Assembly (NCBI RefSeq): GCF_014199615.1 | Contig: NZ_JACHOB010000003.1 | Coordinates: 248,001 to 312,000, forward strand | Direction of reading: 5' to 3' | Source: Parvularcula dongshanensis | Lineage (GTDB): Bacteria; Pseudomonadota; Alphaproteobacteria; Caulobacterales; Parvularculaceae | Length of the DNA: 64,000 bases | Shown: in pieces, positions 27,775-35,250 of the stretch | Layout: every line of letters starts with the position of its first letter | Position numbering within the stretch: position 1 is the stretch's first letter | Notes under the pieces: generated by a model | Told to the model about the DNA's origin: nothing | What the model saw: only the letters and a program-made list of their open reading frames with translations | The model's database searches: none | Position numbers and translations under genes: made by a program

Positions 27775-28199
27775 GCCGCAAGCCGAAGCTGAACGTCCGC
27801 ATCACGCCCGAGCTACTGGCAAAGGTGGATGCCGCTGCGTCCTCACCCCGCGTCACCAAGGCGGAGGTGGTCGAGCGCGCCCTGACCGAGCACTTCGATC
27901 CCGCTCGCGATGCCGACCGCTTCTTGTCCCTGCATCGCCTTCTCGATCGCGAGTACCGGCAGCTCAAGCGGATGGACCACGCCCACCGCGTCGGCCTCGA
28001 GATGTTCGCGACCTTCGTGCGGTCCTACTTCGCCGTCACCCCGCCCTTGCCGAAGGCCGAACGAGACGACGCCCTGGCGCTCGCCGCTCGTCGCTTCGAA
28101 GGCTTCCTCGACACCGTCGCGCAGAACGTCCGCGAGGGCGGGGCCGTCGAGAGCGTGCTGCAGGATGTCTCCGGAGCGGAGGGGCAGGCGCGGGACTGA
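27771..28199 (+). CDS. ribbon-helix-helix (CopG/MetJ-type) protein of the transfer module
   Basis: 142 aa. The N terminus KLNVRITPELLAKVDAAA, then TKAEVVERALTEHF is a ribbon-helix-helix DNA-binding domain. The C-terminal half is helical (MDHAHRVGLEMFATFVRSYF). In alphaproteobacterial ICEs such genes usually sit between traG and trbB; here nothing of the trb operon follows, only the right att region 100-200 bp later. It may regulate the transfer operon or act as a relaxosome accessory. Confidence 0.8.
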   Translation: MSRKPKLNVRITPELLAKVDAAASSPRVTKAEVVERALTEHFDPARDADRFLSLHRLLDREYRQLKRMDHAHRVGLEMFATFVRSYFAVTPPLPKAERDDALALAARRFEGFLDTVAQNVREGGAVESVLQDVSGAEGQARD

Positions 28200-28330
28200 A
28201 CACCACACGTTACCGGCGGAGTGTCGGAAGATCGCCTGACCTTTCCATCTGCGAGCCAGAACAGGCCGTAGCGAGCGATAGTACGGGCCAAGCGAGCAAT
28301 CACGTGCACGTCAGAGAGAACGCTCGCTAC

Positions 28331-28374
28331 ACGGTTCCCAAGACGGTTCCCAGCCTATCGGCACACGGTTCCCA
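28331..28374 (+). repeat. three ACGGTTCCCA direct repeats (putative integrase arm sites, right end)
   Basis: Exact copies at 28331-28340, 28343-28352 and 28365-28374, in the same orientation as the four copies at the left end, and 20 bp from the right att core. With the left set they mark the element ends for integrase or excisionase binding. Confidence 0.7.
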
Positions 28375-28393
28375 ACTCGCAAACCCTGATGAT

Positions 28394-28441
28394 TGCTGGT
28401 GCCCCCAGAGAGACTCGAACTCCCGACCTACTGATTACAAA
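28394..28441 (-). repeat. attR core within tRNA-Thr
   Basis: 48-bp partner of 15181-15228. It covers the tRNA-Thr 3' half from CCA to the anticodon loop. Integration here leaves the tRNA gene whole, its 3' half supplied by the element. Confidence 0.88.
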
Positions 28442-28472
28442 TCAGTTGCTCTACCAGCTGAGCTATAGGGGC
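28397..28472 (-). tRNA. tRNA-Thr(UGU)
   Basis: 76 nt with encoded CCA. The acceptor stem GCCCCUA/UGGGGGC pairs throughout (one U-G). The anticodon arm CUGAU-UUGUAAU-CAG gives anticodon UGU. The T-stem GGGAG/CUCUC pairs with a UUCGAGU loop. It is the integration target of the element to its left and was rebuilt by the insertion. Confidence 0.95.
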
Positions 28473-28581
28473 CCGCACGCTTCGTGCGCCGGACGGCGTC
28501 GAGGGTCAACGGCGAAGCCGCTGCGGCCGTCCGTTCACACGCCTGCATGGCAGCCCGCGCGCGGCGCGCTACTTTCCGCCG

Positions 28582-30276
28582 ATGAGCACTTCCGTCTTCG
28601 AAACGCAGATCCGTCACGACCCTTATGAGCGTCATGACGACATGCAGCCCGTCCTGGACGAGGACGCGGTCGCGCGCATCACGCGCTATGGCGAGACCCG
28701 GACGGTCGAGGCCGGAGAGATCCTCTTCGAGATCGGCGACTCCCAGACCGAGTTCATTCTGGTCCTGTCGGGCCTCGTCGCGATCGAAGTCGACGGTTGC
28801 GACGGAACGACGACGGTCGTCGAGCACGGCCGGGGCGGGTTCACCGGCGAGATCGACATGTTCTCGAACCGCAAGGCGGTGGTCAGAAGCGTTTGCCGCG
28901 AAGCGGGAGAGATCGCCTATCTCGGACGCGACGCGTTCAGGCGGATGCTGGCCCGGAACGCCGATCTGTCCGAGACGATCATCCGCGCCTTCATCCTGCG
29001 CCGGACGGGCCTGATCTATACCGAGCAAGGCGACACCATCCTTCTGGGCGAGGACGACCTCGGCGAGACGCTCGCGCTGCGTTCCTTCCTCTCCCGCAAT
29101 GGCCACCCGCACAAATTCGTCGACCCCTCTGACGAACCGGACTTTGCCCGCCGGGTGATGGAGACCTTCTCTTTGTCCAAGGAAGACCTCCCGGCCGTCA
29201 TCTGGCGGATGACCGAGGTGTTGAAGCGTCCCTCCCCGCACGATGTCGCCGACCTCCTCGGCCTCAGCCAGCCGAGCTGTCCGCGGGACGTCTACGACGT
29301 CGCGGTCATCGGCGTCGGCCCCGCCGGTCTGGCCGCGGCCGTCAACGCAGCGGCCGAAGGCATGACGGTCATCGCGATCGAAGGGACCGCCCCGGGCGGC
29401 CAGGCCGGCACGTCGAGCAAGATCGAGAACTACCCTGCCTTCCCGACCGGCATCTCGGGTCAGGCGCTCTCGAGCCGCATGCTGCTCCAGGCCCAGAAGT
29501 TCGGGACCGACATCATCACCCCGCGGACGGTGAAGGCGATCGCGTGCGGCGCCCGCCCCTACACCCTGACCTTGGATGACGACCAGGAACTCCACGCCCA
29601 TGCGATCGTGATCGCCAGCGGTGCGCGGTGGCGAAAGCTCGGCCTCGACGGCGAAGACCGGCTGGAGAACGCCGGCCTCTACTACGGGGCGACGCCCGTG
29701 GAGGCGGCGCTGTGCGAGCGCGAAGAGGTGGTGATCGTCGGCGGCGGCAACTCGTCTGGCCAGGCGGCGATCTTCCTCTCGCGCAAGGCGCACCGCGTCC
29801 ACATCCTCGTCCGCACCGAGAACCTCGCCGTATCGATGTCGGACTACCTCATTCAGCGCATAGAAGAGGCCGAAAACATCGAGCTTCACTTCTGCACCGA
29901 GGTGATCGCCGTCGAGGGCGAACGTCACCTCGAAGCCATGACCTGGCGGGACAACAAGACCGGCGAAGAGGTCGAGAAGGACATCCGCCACCTCTTCGTC
30001 ATGATCGGTGCCGTGCCGAACACGGAGTGGCTCGACGACTGCGTTCTGCGCGACCCGAAGGGGTTCGTCCTCACGGGCAGCGACCTGCCCGCCGCCGCCC
30101 TCGTCGCGCGGGAGTGGGACGTCCCCCGAATGCCCTACACGGGCGAGACCTCCCGCCCCGGCCTCTTCGCGGTGGGCGACGTCCGGTCGGGAAGCGTCAA
30201 GCGCGTCGCGTCCGCCGTCGGCGAAGGCGCGATCTCGGCGCAGTTTCTCTACAAGGTCGTGCACGAGGACGACTGA
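28582..30276 (+). CDS. cNMP-binding domain fused to thioredoxin-reductase-like flavoprotein
   Basis: 564 aa. Residues ~25-140 form a cyclic-nucleotide-binding-type domain (VEAGEILFEIGDSQTEFILVLSG, interrupted here: VEAGEILFEIGD then FILVLSG). Residues ~238-560 are a TrxB-like FAD/NAD(P)H module: FAD motif VIGVGPAGLAAAV (about 243-254), NAD(P) motif VIVGGGNSSGQA (about 384-395), and the C-terminal FAD motif GLFAVGDVR. The CxxC redox pair of thioredoxin reductase is missing; the corresponding place reads GLYYGATPVEA. So it is probably not a thioredoxin reductase; the electron acceptor is unknown. First gene right of the tRNA. Confidence 0.88.
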   Translation: MSTSVFETQIRHDPYERHDDMQPVLDEDAVARITRYGETRTVEAGEILFEIGDSQTEFILVLSGLVAIEVDGCDGTTTVVEHGRGGFTGEIDMFSNRKAVVRSVCREAGEIAYLGRDAFRRMLARNADLSETIIRAFILRRTGLIYTEQGDTILLGEDDLGETLALRSFLSRNGHPHKFVDPSDEPDFARRVMETFSLSKEDLPAVIWRMTEVLKRPSPHDVADLLGLSQPSCPRDVYDVAVIGVGPAGLAAAVNAAAEGMTVIAIEGTAPGGQAGTSSKIENYPAFPTGISGQALSSRMLLQAQKFGTDIITPRTVKAIACGARPYTLTLDDDQELHAHAIVIASGARWRKLGLDGEDRLENAGLYYGATPVEAALCEREEVVIVGGGNSSGQAAIFLSRKAHRVHILVRTENLAVSMSDYLIQRIEEAENIELHFCTEVIAVEGERHLEAMTWRDNKTGEEVEKDIRHLFVMIGAVPNTEWLDDCVLRDPKGFVLTGSDLPAAALVAREWDVPRMPYTGETSRPGLFAVGDVRSGSVKRVASAVGEGAISAQFLYKVVHEDD

Positions 30277-30284
30277 GTTGCCGC

Positions 30285-30623
30285 TCAGCGCGGCACGCCC
30301 GCCCGGTCGAGATGCGGCCCGAGCCTGCCGGTGACCGCCAAGCCGAACATGCGGAAGTCGGCGAGCAGCGACCAGAGCGGATAGCGGAAGGTCGCGGGCC
30401 TGTTGCGCTCCACGGCCACGTGCCCGATCCACGCAAAGGCGTAGCCCGCGACCGGAACCAGCAGGAGCAGCCACAAGTTCGCGGTAAAGACCGCCCAAAG
30501 AAAGAAGAGCAGGACGAGTCCCGTGCCGACGTAGTGAAGCGCTCGCGTATGCGGGCGGGCATGCTCCCGAAGATAGAAGGGAAAGAACGCCCCGAAGCTG
30601 TCGATGCGCTGTCCGTCGGCCAT
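30285..30623 (-). CDS. DUF962 / Mpo1-like membrane protein
   Basis: 112 aa with two or three hydrophobic segments. The N-terminal [20 protein letters not shown] and the later [24 protein letters not shown] are the hallmark of the DUF962/Mpo1 family; yeast Mpo1 is an Fe(II) dioxygenase acting on 2-hydroxy fatty acids. The conserved histidines (H20, H24, H29 region and H67) are kept. It lies 9 bp downstream of the small ORF at 30633, probably in the same operon, and convergent with the flavoprotein gene. Confidence 0.85.
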   Translation of the reverse strand: MADGQRIDSFGAFFPFYLREHARPHTRALHYVGTGLVLLFFLWAVFTANLWLLLLVPVAGYAFAWIGHVAVERNRPATFRYPLWSLLADFRMFGLAVTGRLGPHLDRAGVPR

Positions 30624-30632
30624 GCCCGCAGA

Positions 30633-30878
30633 TTAAGGGCGGTGAGGCTCGTCACCAAGCGAAGGGTTCAGCGTGCCGTTCGCCGCCTCGCGGCGCTCCG
30701 CGCTTCGAAGGAGGACGCGTAGCGCCTGCCGCGTGCGCGGTCCGGCCCTCATCAAGCCGACGACGTCGGCGCGGAACGCTTCGTCGCGAAGGCTCGTCAG
30801 CACGCCAAGCAACAAAGCGTCGTCGCCAACGCTGTCTGCCGCTTCCCAGATCAACGCCAGGCGTTCCGCCTCGGTCAT
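30633..30878 (-). CDS. small hypothetical protein (81 aa)
   Basis: Begins MTEAERLALIWEAADSVGDD with GGAGGG upstream. Helical and soluble-looking, no recognised domain. It is divergent from an XRE-type regulator (30988) and upstream of the DUF962 gene, so its promoter lies in the 109-bp gap that contains a 12-bp palindrome. Confidence 0.6.
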   Translation of the reverse strand: MTEAERLALIWEAADSVGDDALLLGVLTSLRDEAFRADVVGLMRAGPRTRQALRVLLRSAERREAANGTLNPSLGDEPHRP

Positions 30879-30943
30879 GGATCGCCCTCCTCGGACGGAA
30901 CGTAACGCGAACGCGACCCCGCCGCTACCCGAGGTTGCAGTTA

Positions 30944-30955
30944 AGAATCGATTCT
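30944..30955. promoter_or_regulatory. 12-bp perfect palindrome, candidate operator
   Basis: AGAATCGATTCT is its own reverse complement and sits between the divergent 30878 and 30988 genes, in an AT-rich patch that stands out in this GC-rich context. It would suit autoregulation by the adjacent XRE-type protein. Confidence 0.4.
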
Positions 30956-30987
30956 CGTACGAGGTGAAGGATCGAGGAGGCGCTTCC

Positions 30988-31377
30988 GTGAACGCGCGAG
31001 AGACACAGCCGCAGCCGACCCCAGGTGCGCCGCAGCAGCTCGACGTGCTCGCCGGCGAGGCGGTTCAAAGGCTGCGCGAACGTGCGGGCCTGTCCCGCGC
31101 GGCCCTCGGCGCGGCATGTGGCGTTTCGGGTGCGCAGATCGAGAAGTACGAGACCGGCATCAACCGGATGTCCCTGTCGCGCTTCCACAAGCTTGCGACC
31201 GTCCTGGGAACGACGCCGGACCGCCTCCTGGCCGAACTCGTTCCCGCCGTGGCGCCATCGCCCGCCCTGCCCCCTGCCCGCCGGGTTCGGGCGGCGGAGC
31301 TCGCGCTGCTGGCTGGCCGGCTGGAAGACGACGTGGTCGATCACCTCCTCGGCCTGGCCAGGGCGTTGTCGCGCTGA
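30988..31377 (+). CDS. XRE-family HTH transcriptional regulator
   Basis: 129 aa from a GTG with GAGGAGG at 30974-30980; the frame is open further upstream but that part overlaps the divergent gene and lacks a start signal. A classic Cro/CI HTH spans about residues 22-76 (VQRLRERAGLSRAALGAACG then VSGAQIEKYETGINRM). The C-terminal tail is helical and leucine-rich. Its target is unknown; the palindrome at 30944 is the first candidate. Confidence 0.88.
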   Translation: MNARETQPQPTPGAPQQLDVLAGEAVQRLRERAGLSRAALGAACGVSGAQIEKYETGINRMSLSRFHKLATVLGTTPDRLLAELVPAVAPSPALPPARRVRAAELALLAGRLEDDVVDHLLGLARALSR

Positions 31378-31435
31378 CCGCCCTGGATGCTCGCTCCTCG
31401 CAGCGCTAGGCACGGTCCAACGATGGGAGGCGGAC

Positions 31436-31894
31436 ATGCCGGGTTTGTGGCTTGAGGAGTTCGAGGAAGGACAGGTCTTCGAGCACGAGTGGACCCGGAC
31501 CGTCACCGAGGGGGACAACATGCAGTTCTCACTGATGACGATGAACCCGCAGCCCCTGCACATCGACCGGCACGCGGCGGCGCGTTCGGAGTTCGGTCAG
31601 CCTCTGGTCAACAGCCTCTTCACCTTGGGCCTTCTGGTCGGAATGACGGTCAACGACACGACGCTGAACACCACGGTCGCGAACCTCGGCATGGACAAGG
31701 TCCGCTTTCCCGCGCCTTTGTTCCAGGGCGACACCGTGCGCGCCCGGACGACCGTGCTGACGGTGCGGCCCTCGAAGTCGCGTCCCGGCCAGGGCATCGT
31801 CGGCTTCCTGCACGAGATGCTGAACCAGGACGGCGTGCTGGTGGCCTCCTGCGAGCGGGCGGCTCTGATGAAGGGTAGGCCAGCGGCGGGTTAG
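31436..31894 (+). CDS. MaoC family dehydratase
   Basis: 152 aa, GGGAGG at 31425-31430. A single hot-dog domain: the N-terminal LEEFEEGQVFEHEWTRTVTEGDN region and NPQPLHIDRHAAARSEFGQP carrying the hydratase Asp/His pair, followed by LVNSLFTLGLLVG. Members hydrate enoyl-CoA or mesaconyl-CoA type substrates. It is not in a metabolic operon here. Its TAG stop overlaps the stop of the convergent HerA-like gene in TTAG (31891-31894). Confidence 0.88.
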   Translation: MPGLWLEEFEEGQVFEHEWTRTVTEGDNMQFSLMTMNPQPLHIDRHAAARSEFGQPLVNSLFTLGLLVGMTVNDTTLNTTVANLGMDKVRFPAPLFQGDTVRARTTVLTVRPSKSRPGQGIVGFLHEMLNQDGVLVASCERAALMKGRPAAG

Positions 31895-33543
31895 GCGACG
31901 GGCGTCGCGGCGGCCCGTCGGCGGGCGGGACGCGGGGCGGCGGCCGCTTCCTCGGAGCCTGCGGAATCCCCGAAGCGCCAACGGTCGATGACGTCCTCGA
32001 CGAAGCTTGGCGACTTGACCTCGGCACGTCGTCCGGCACGCACCGGGACGGCCGCCTCGGGCAGCTCGTCCACGACCGGCATGCCCGGTGCGGGCATCCC
32101 CTCCCCCGCCCCGATCAGCTGACGCTCGCCGAGCGTTCCCGCGCCGTCGAGCAGCGAGGCGATGCTGTCGGGCGCACAATCCCGCAGCCGCCGCCGGTCC
32201 GCTTCGGACGGCAAGCGGTGGGTCAGCAAGGTCGGAAGGTCGCCGAGCACGCGCTGGCTCACGCCGGCCGGGTGGGAGGAGACGACGCCGAGGCCGATGC
32301 CGTGCTTCGGGCCGTCCTGAACGAGCATGTGGACCGCGTCGCGGCAGAGCTTGGTCGCGCCCTCCGCCGCGCCCTCGGGCGCGAAGCGGTCGGCGTCCTC
32401 CAGCACGACGAGAAGCGGCAGCGCGCCGCCGGTGCCCTCGCCGAGCGCACCGGCGAGGCGGCAGATCACGCCGGCGATCAGGCGATCGATGCCGAGCGGC
32501 AAACCGCCGAGCTGGATCACCGACATCGGGGCGGCACCGGAGCCCAAGCAGAACACCGATCGCAGCAGGGCACCGAGCGTGTCCTCCGCCGAGACCCTGC
32601 CGAAGATGACGGAGAGTCGGGCGTCGCCGAGGCTGGTCGCGAGGCGAGAACGGAGCCTGCGGTGCGCCGCGGCCCGCTGCGTCTGGTCTGACGAGGCGTT
32701 CCGATCGAGCCAGCCGAGCAGGTCCATGACGCGGTAAGGAAGCGGCCCGTCGACGGAGAAGGGTTGTCCGCCATCGCTGCCGCTTCGTTGCAGCATCCGA
32801 CGCCGGGCGGCGGGGATCGCTTCTTCGAGAAGGGCCCGTTCGTCCTCGGCGAGGGTACCGCCGTTCAGCGACAGCACCCAGGCGAGTTCCTCGACCGTGA
32901 GGAGCCAGTGAGGCGCGAAGCCCGGTCCCGGACGCAGGATGCGCGCGGCGCGGCCGAAGCTCCGTCCGTACTCGTCATGGGGATCGAGAAGGATCGGGCG
33001 CACGGGCGCTCGGGCGCGGAGCATGGTGCGCAGGAGAACCGCCAGCGTGCTGCTCTTGCCTGTCCCTCGCCCGCCGAAGATGCCGAAACCGGAAGACAGG
33101 GCCGGGATCCTCGCGCACAAGGGCACGCGCCCGATCTGGCCGAATTGGCCAGTCTCGCCGCCATAGAGGCGACCGAGGTCCGCCTCGCCGGCCAAGCAGG
33201 CCTGATCGCCCAGCGCGGGCGTCGTACCGCCGCCGCGGGTGAAGCCCGACGCCTCGTCGAGGACGCCGCTGAGGGAAACCTCGGCGATCCAAAGCTCGCT
33301 CGCGTCGTCTTGGACCGCAGGCGCGGGGATGGTGACCGCCGTGACGATCCCGACCGCACGGCGCGGCGCCTTGCCGAGAAGCAGAACCTCGCCCGTTCGC
33401 GGCGTCGGGGTGGCAGGGTCATGCTCCAGCATGACGAGGATCTGCGCGCCCGCATTCGCGATGACCCGGCCCACGCGCCGCGTTGCCGCGCCCTCGCCGC
33501 CCGGCGTGGGGTCTGTCAGGGTAAGGACGTCCTGTGCCGTCAC
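31891..33543 (-). CDS. HerA-like ATPase (FtsK/HerA superfamily)
   Basis: 550 aa from a GTG. The N-terminal ~130 residues look like a beta-barrel (HAS-barrel) domain. Walker A FGGRGTGKSST is near 156-166, and Walker B-like PLLVVLEDADRF lies around the last third, followed by a C-terminal arm. HerA proteins translocate DNA, usually with NurA; no nurA is nearby. Instead it is coupled (GTGA, 33540-33543) to an upstream histidine kinase, so the pair may form a signalling or chromosome-handling unit. Confidence 0.85.
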   Translation of the reverse strand: MTAQDVLTLTDPTPGGEGAATRRVGRVIANAGAQILVMLEHDPATPTPRTGEVLLLGKAPRRAVGIVTAVTIPAPAVQDDASELWIAEVSLSGVLDEASGFTRGGGTTPALGDQACLAGEADLGRLYGGETGQFGQIGRVPLCARIPALSSGFGIFGGRGTGKSSTLAVLLRTMLRARAPVRPILLDPHDEYGRSFGRAARILRPGPGFAPHWLLTVEELAWVLSLNGGTLAEDERALLEEAIPAARRRMLQRSGSDGGQPFSVDGPLPYRVMDLLGWLDRNASSDQTQRAAAHRRLRSRLATSLGDARLSVIFGRVSAEDTLGALLRSVFCLGSGAAPMSVIQLGGLPLGIDRLIAGVICRLAGALGEGTGGALPLLVVLEDADRFAPEGAAEGATKLCRDAVHMLVQDGPKHGIGLGVVSSHPAGVSQRVLGDLPTLLTHRLPSEADRRRLRDCAPDSIASLLDGAGTLGERQLIGAGEGMPAPGMPVVDELPEAAVPVRAGRRAEVKSPSFVEDVIDRWRFGDSAGSEEAAAAPRPARRRAAATPVA

Positions 33544-34421
33544 GAAGCCATCGCCCTTTCGGCCTCGGGCGCAGCCGCGCGCGCCGCGACGGGCAGAGCG
33601 AAGCGGAAAAGGTGTCCGCCGCCCGGCCGCGTCTTCATGTTGAAGCGGCCGCCATTGAGTTCGATGAAGCTCTTGGCGATCGGCAATCCGAGGTCGCCGC
33701 TCGCGAAGCGGCGGTTCAAGCCCTCATGAACCTGTTCGAAGACCCGCATCGCAGCCGCGAGCTCCTCGGAGGTGCGGCCAGGACCGTCGTCCTCGACGCT
33801 GAGATAGACCCAGTTCGCAGCGCTGCCGGCGAGCCCCGTCCGCACCGTGACGGTTACCGTCATGCCGGGCCGGGACCGCGCGGCCGCGAACTCGATGAGG
33901 TGGCTGAGCGCGGTGGTGATCTTCTCGGGATCGGCGTGCACCATAGGCAGGTTGCCCGGCACGTCGAGGCGCAGCGCGACGTCCTTCTTCGCGAGCTTCT
34001 CGGTCAGGGTCCGGGCGACGTCGTCCGTCGCTTCGCTCACGCCGAAGATCGCCTTGCGCAGCTTCGTCCCGCCGCTCTCCGCGTCGGCGACCTCCAGGAT
34101 CGTGTTGATGTGGGAAAGGAGGAGTTCCGCCGACTGAAGGATGTGGTCCAGGTACTCCCGGCGCTGATCGTCGCCGAAGCCGTAGGTGTCCGCTTCCTTG
34201 AGGAGGCCCGCAAAGCCGGTGATCGCGTTGAGCGGCGTGCGCAGCTCGTGGTTCATGCTTGCGAGGAAGGTGCCCCGGGCACGGTAGGCGAGTTCGGCTT
34301 CGACCCGAGCCGCACGAAGAGCCACGGCGCTTTGCTGCCGCCGAATCGCGTCGCCGTAGCGGGCCGCGTAGCGAGACAGCAGCGCACCACCCTCTTCCTC
34401 GTCCTCGCGGCGCAGGCTCAT
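33540..34421 (-). CDS. soluble histidine kinase with degenerate N-box
   Basis: 293 aa, no membrane segment. HisKA box FLASMNHELRTPLNAITGF with His58, then a HATPase domain with G1 box VEDDGPG and a second glycine-rich patch PGGGHLF. The N-box, usually N-x3-N, reads ALSHLIEFAAARS here, so both asparagines that hold Mg-ATP appear replaced. ATP binding may be weakened or lost, as in some pseudokinase/phosphotransfer proteins. Coupled to the HerA-like gene downstream. Confidence 0.85.
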   Translation of the reverse strand: MSLRREDEEEGGALLSRYAARYGDAIRRQQSAVALRAARVEAELAYRARGTFLASMNHELRTPLNAITGFAGLLKEADTYGFGDDQRREYLDHILQSAELLLSHINTILEVADAESGGTKLRKAIFGVSEATDDVARTLTEKLAKKDVALRLDVPGNLPMVHADPEKITTALSHLIEFAAARSRPGMTVTVTVRTGLAGSAANWVYLSVEDDGPGRTSEELAAAMRVFEQVHEGLNRRFASGDLGLPIAKSFIELNGGRFNMKTRPGGGHLFRFALPVAARAAAPEAERAMAS

Positions 34422-34649
34422 CGATGACTGAATCCCTCTGGAACGGGATTCAGGGTATGGTGACGGCTCTTAAAGGGGGGTTAAGCTTAACGCGCGCTTG
34501 TCCCGAAGCAGGCCGACAAAGCGTCCCAAATCGGCGATCCGACGATCGCCATCGGCGCTCGCGCGCGAGCCTTCACTGCGGGGTGAACCCTCCTAGGGTC
34601 TTCGCTGTTCTCATCCCAAGGGAACGACGAACGAACAACGGAGGCATTC

Positions 34650-35216
34650 ATGCCCGCAATCAAGGAAGCGAAGATTCTCATCGTCGCGACGGACGGATTC
34701 GAACAGGCCGAGCTTCTCCAGCCACAGAAGGACCTGTCGGACGCCGGCGCCACCGTGCACGTCGCCTCGCTCGAGGAAGGCGAAATCAAGGGTTGGGACA
34801 AGGACCACTGGGACCAAAGCGTGAAGGTCGACCTGACGGTCGATGCCGCGAACGCCGACGACTACGACGCGCTCGTCCTGCCCGGCGGCCAGATCAACCC
34901 GGACAAGCTGCGCACCGAGCGCAACGTTATGGACCTGATCCATCGCTTCGACGACCAGGGCAAGCCGATCGCCGCGATCTGTCACGCGCCTTGGCTTCTG
35001 ATCGAGGCGGGCCTCGCGGACGAGGACCGGACGATGACCTCCTACAGCTCGATCAAGACCGACGTGCGCAATGCGGGCGCGACCTGGGTCGACCAGGAAG
35101 TCGTCGTCGACGGCAACCTCATCACGAGCCGCAACCCGGGCGACCTCGACGCCTTCGGCAAGGCGATCATCGACGCGGTCGAGAACGGCGTAGAGTCGCG
35201 CGACGCGGCGGCGTAG
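34650..35216 (+). CDS. PfpI/YhbO-type DJ-1 superfamily protein
   Basis: 188 aa, GGAGG before the ATG. Nucleophile elbow AAICHAPWLLIEAG with Cys111-His112, and Glu18 in DGFEQAEL; this is the PfpI-family triad layout. Members are annotated as intracellular proteases or protein/nucleic acid deglycases; the substrate is debated. Single gene, followed by a hairpin shared with the convergent gene. Confidence 0.92.
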   Translation: MPAIKEAKILIVATDGFEQAELLQPQKDLSDAGATVHVASLEEGEIKGWDKDHWDQSVKVDLTVDAANADDYDALVLPGGQINPDKLRTERNVMDLIHRFDDQGKPIAAICHAPWLLIEAGLADEDRTMTSYSSIKTDVRNAGATWVDQEVVVDGNLITSRNPGDLDAFGKAIIDAVENGVESRDAAA

Positions 35217-35226
35217 GCGCGATCGG

Positions 35227-35250
35227 GGCGGCGCCTAGGCGGGCGCCGCC
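35227..35250. terminator. hairpin between convergent genes (bidirectional terminator-like)
   Basis: GGCGGCGCC at 35227-35235 pairs perfectly with GGCGCCGCC at 35242-35250, 6-nt loop. It lies between the PfpI gene and the convergent Rieske/AIF gene, whose stop codon begins in the stem-loop. No U-tract, so termination strength is uncertain. Confidence 0.5.

Larger units (their letters stand above)
15181..28441. mobile_element. tRNA-Thr-integrated mobilizable element (IME or decayed ICE)
   Basis: It is bounded by 48-bp direct repeats of the tRNA-Thr(UGU) 3' end (15181-15228 and 28394-28441). A tyrosine integrase lies next to the left repeat, and the intact tRNA gene at the right. Contents in order: integrase; a four-gene cargo operon (16778-22131) visibly lower in GC than the flanks; ardA; two small ORFs; DUF2840; a DUF3363 relaxase; a VirD4-N-terminus-like stub; and a ribbon-helix-helix gene. 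There is no complete coupling ATPase and no trb/virB genes, so transfer would need a helper element. Confidence 0.88.

Noticed and set aside
28435-30498. Long open minus-strand frame opposite the flavoprotein gene
   Set aside because: It is an antisense frame kept open by high GC. The plus strand encodes a clear cNMP/FAD protein, and the antisense translation is Arg/Gly/Asp-rich noise.
35227-35250. Riboswitch or small RNA at the hairpin
   Set aside because: It is a simple 9-bp stem between convergent stops, with no further structure; terminator-like is enough.
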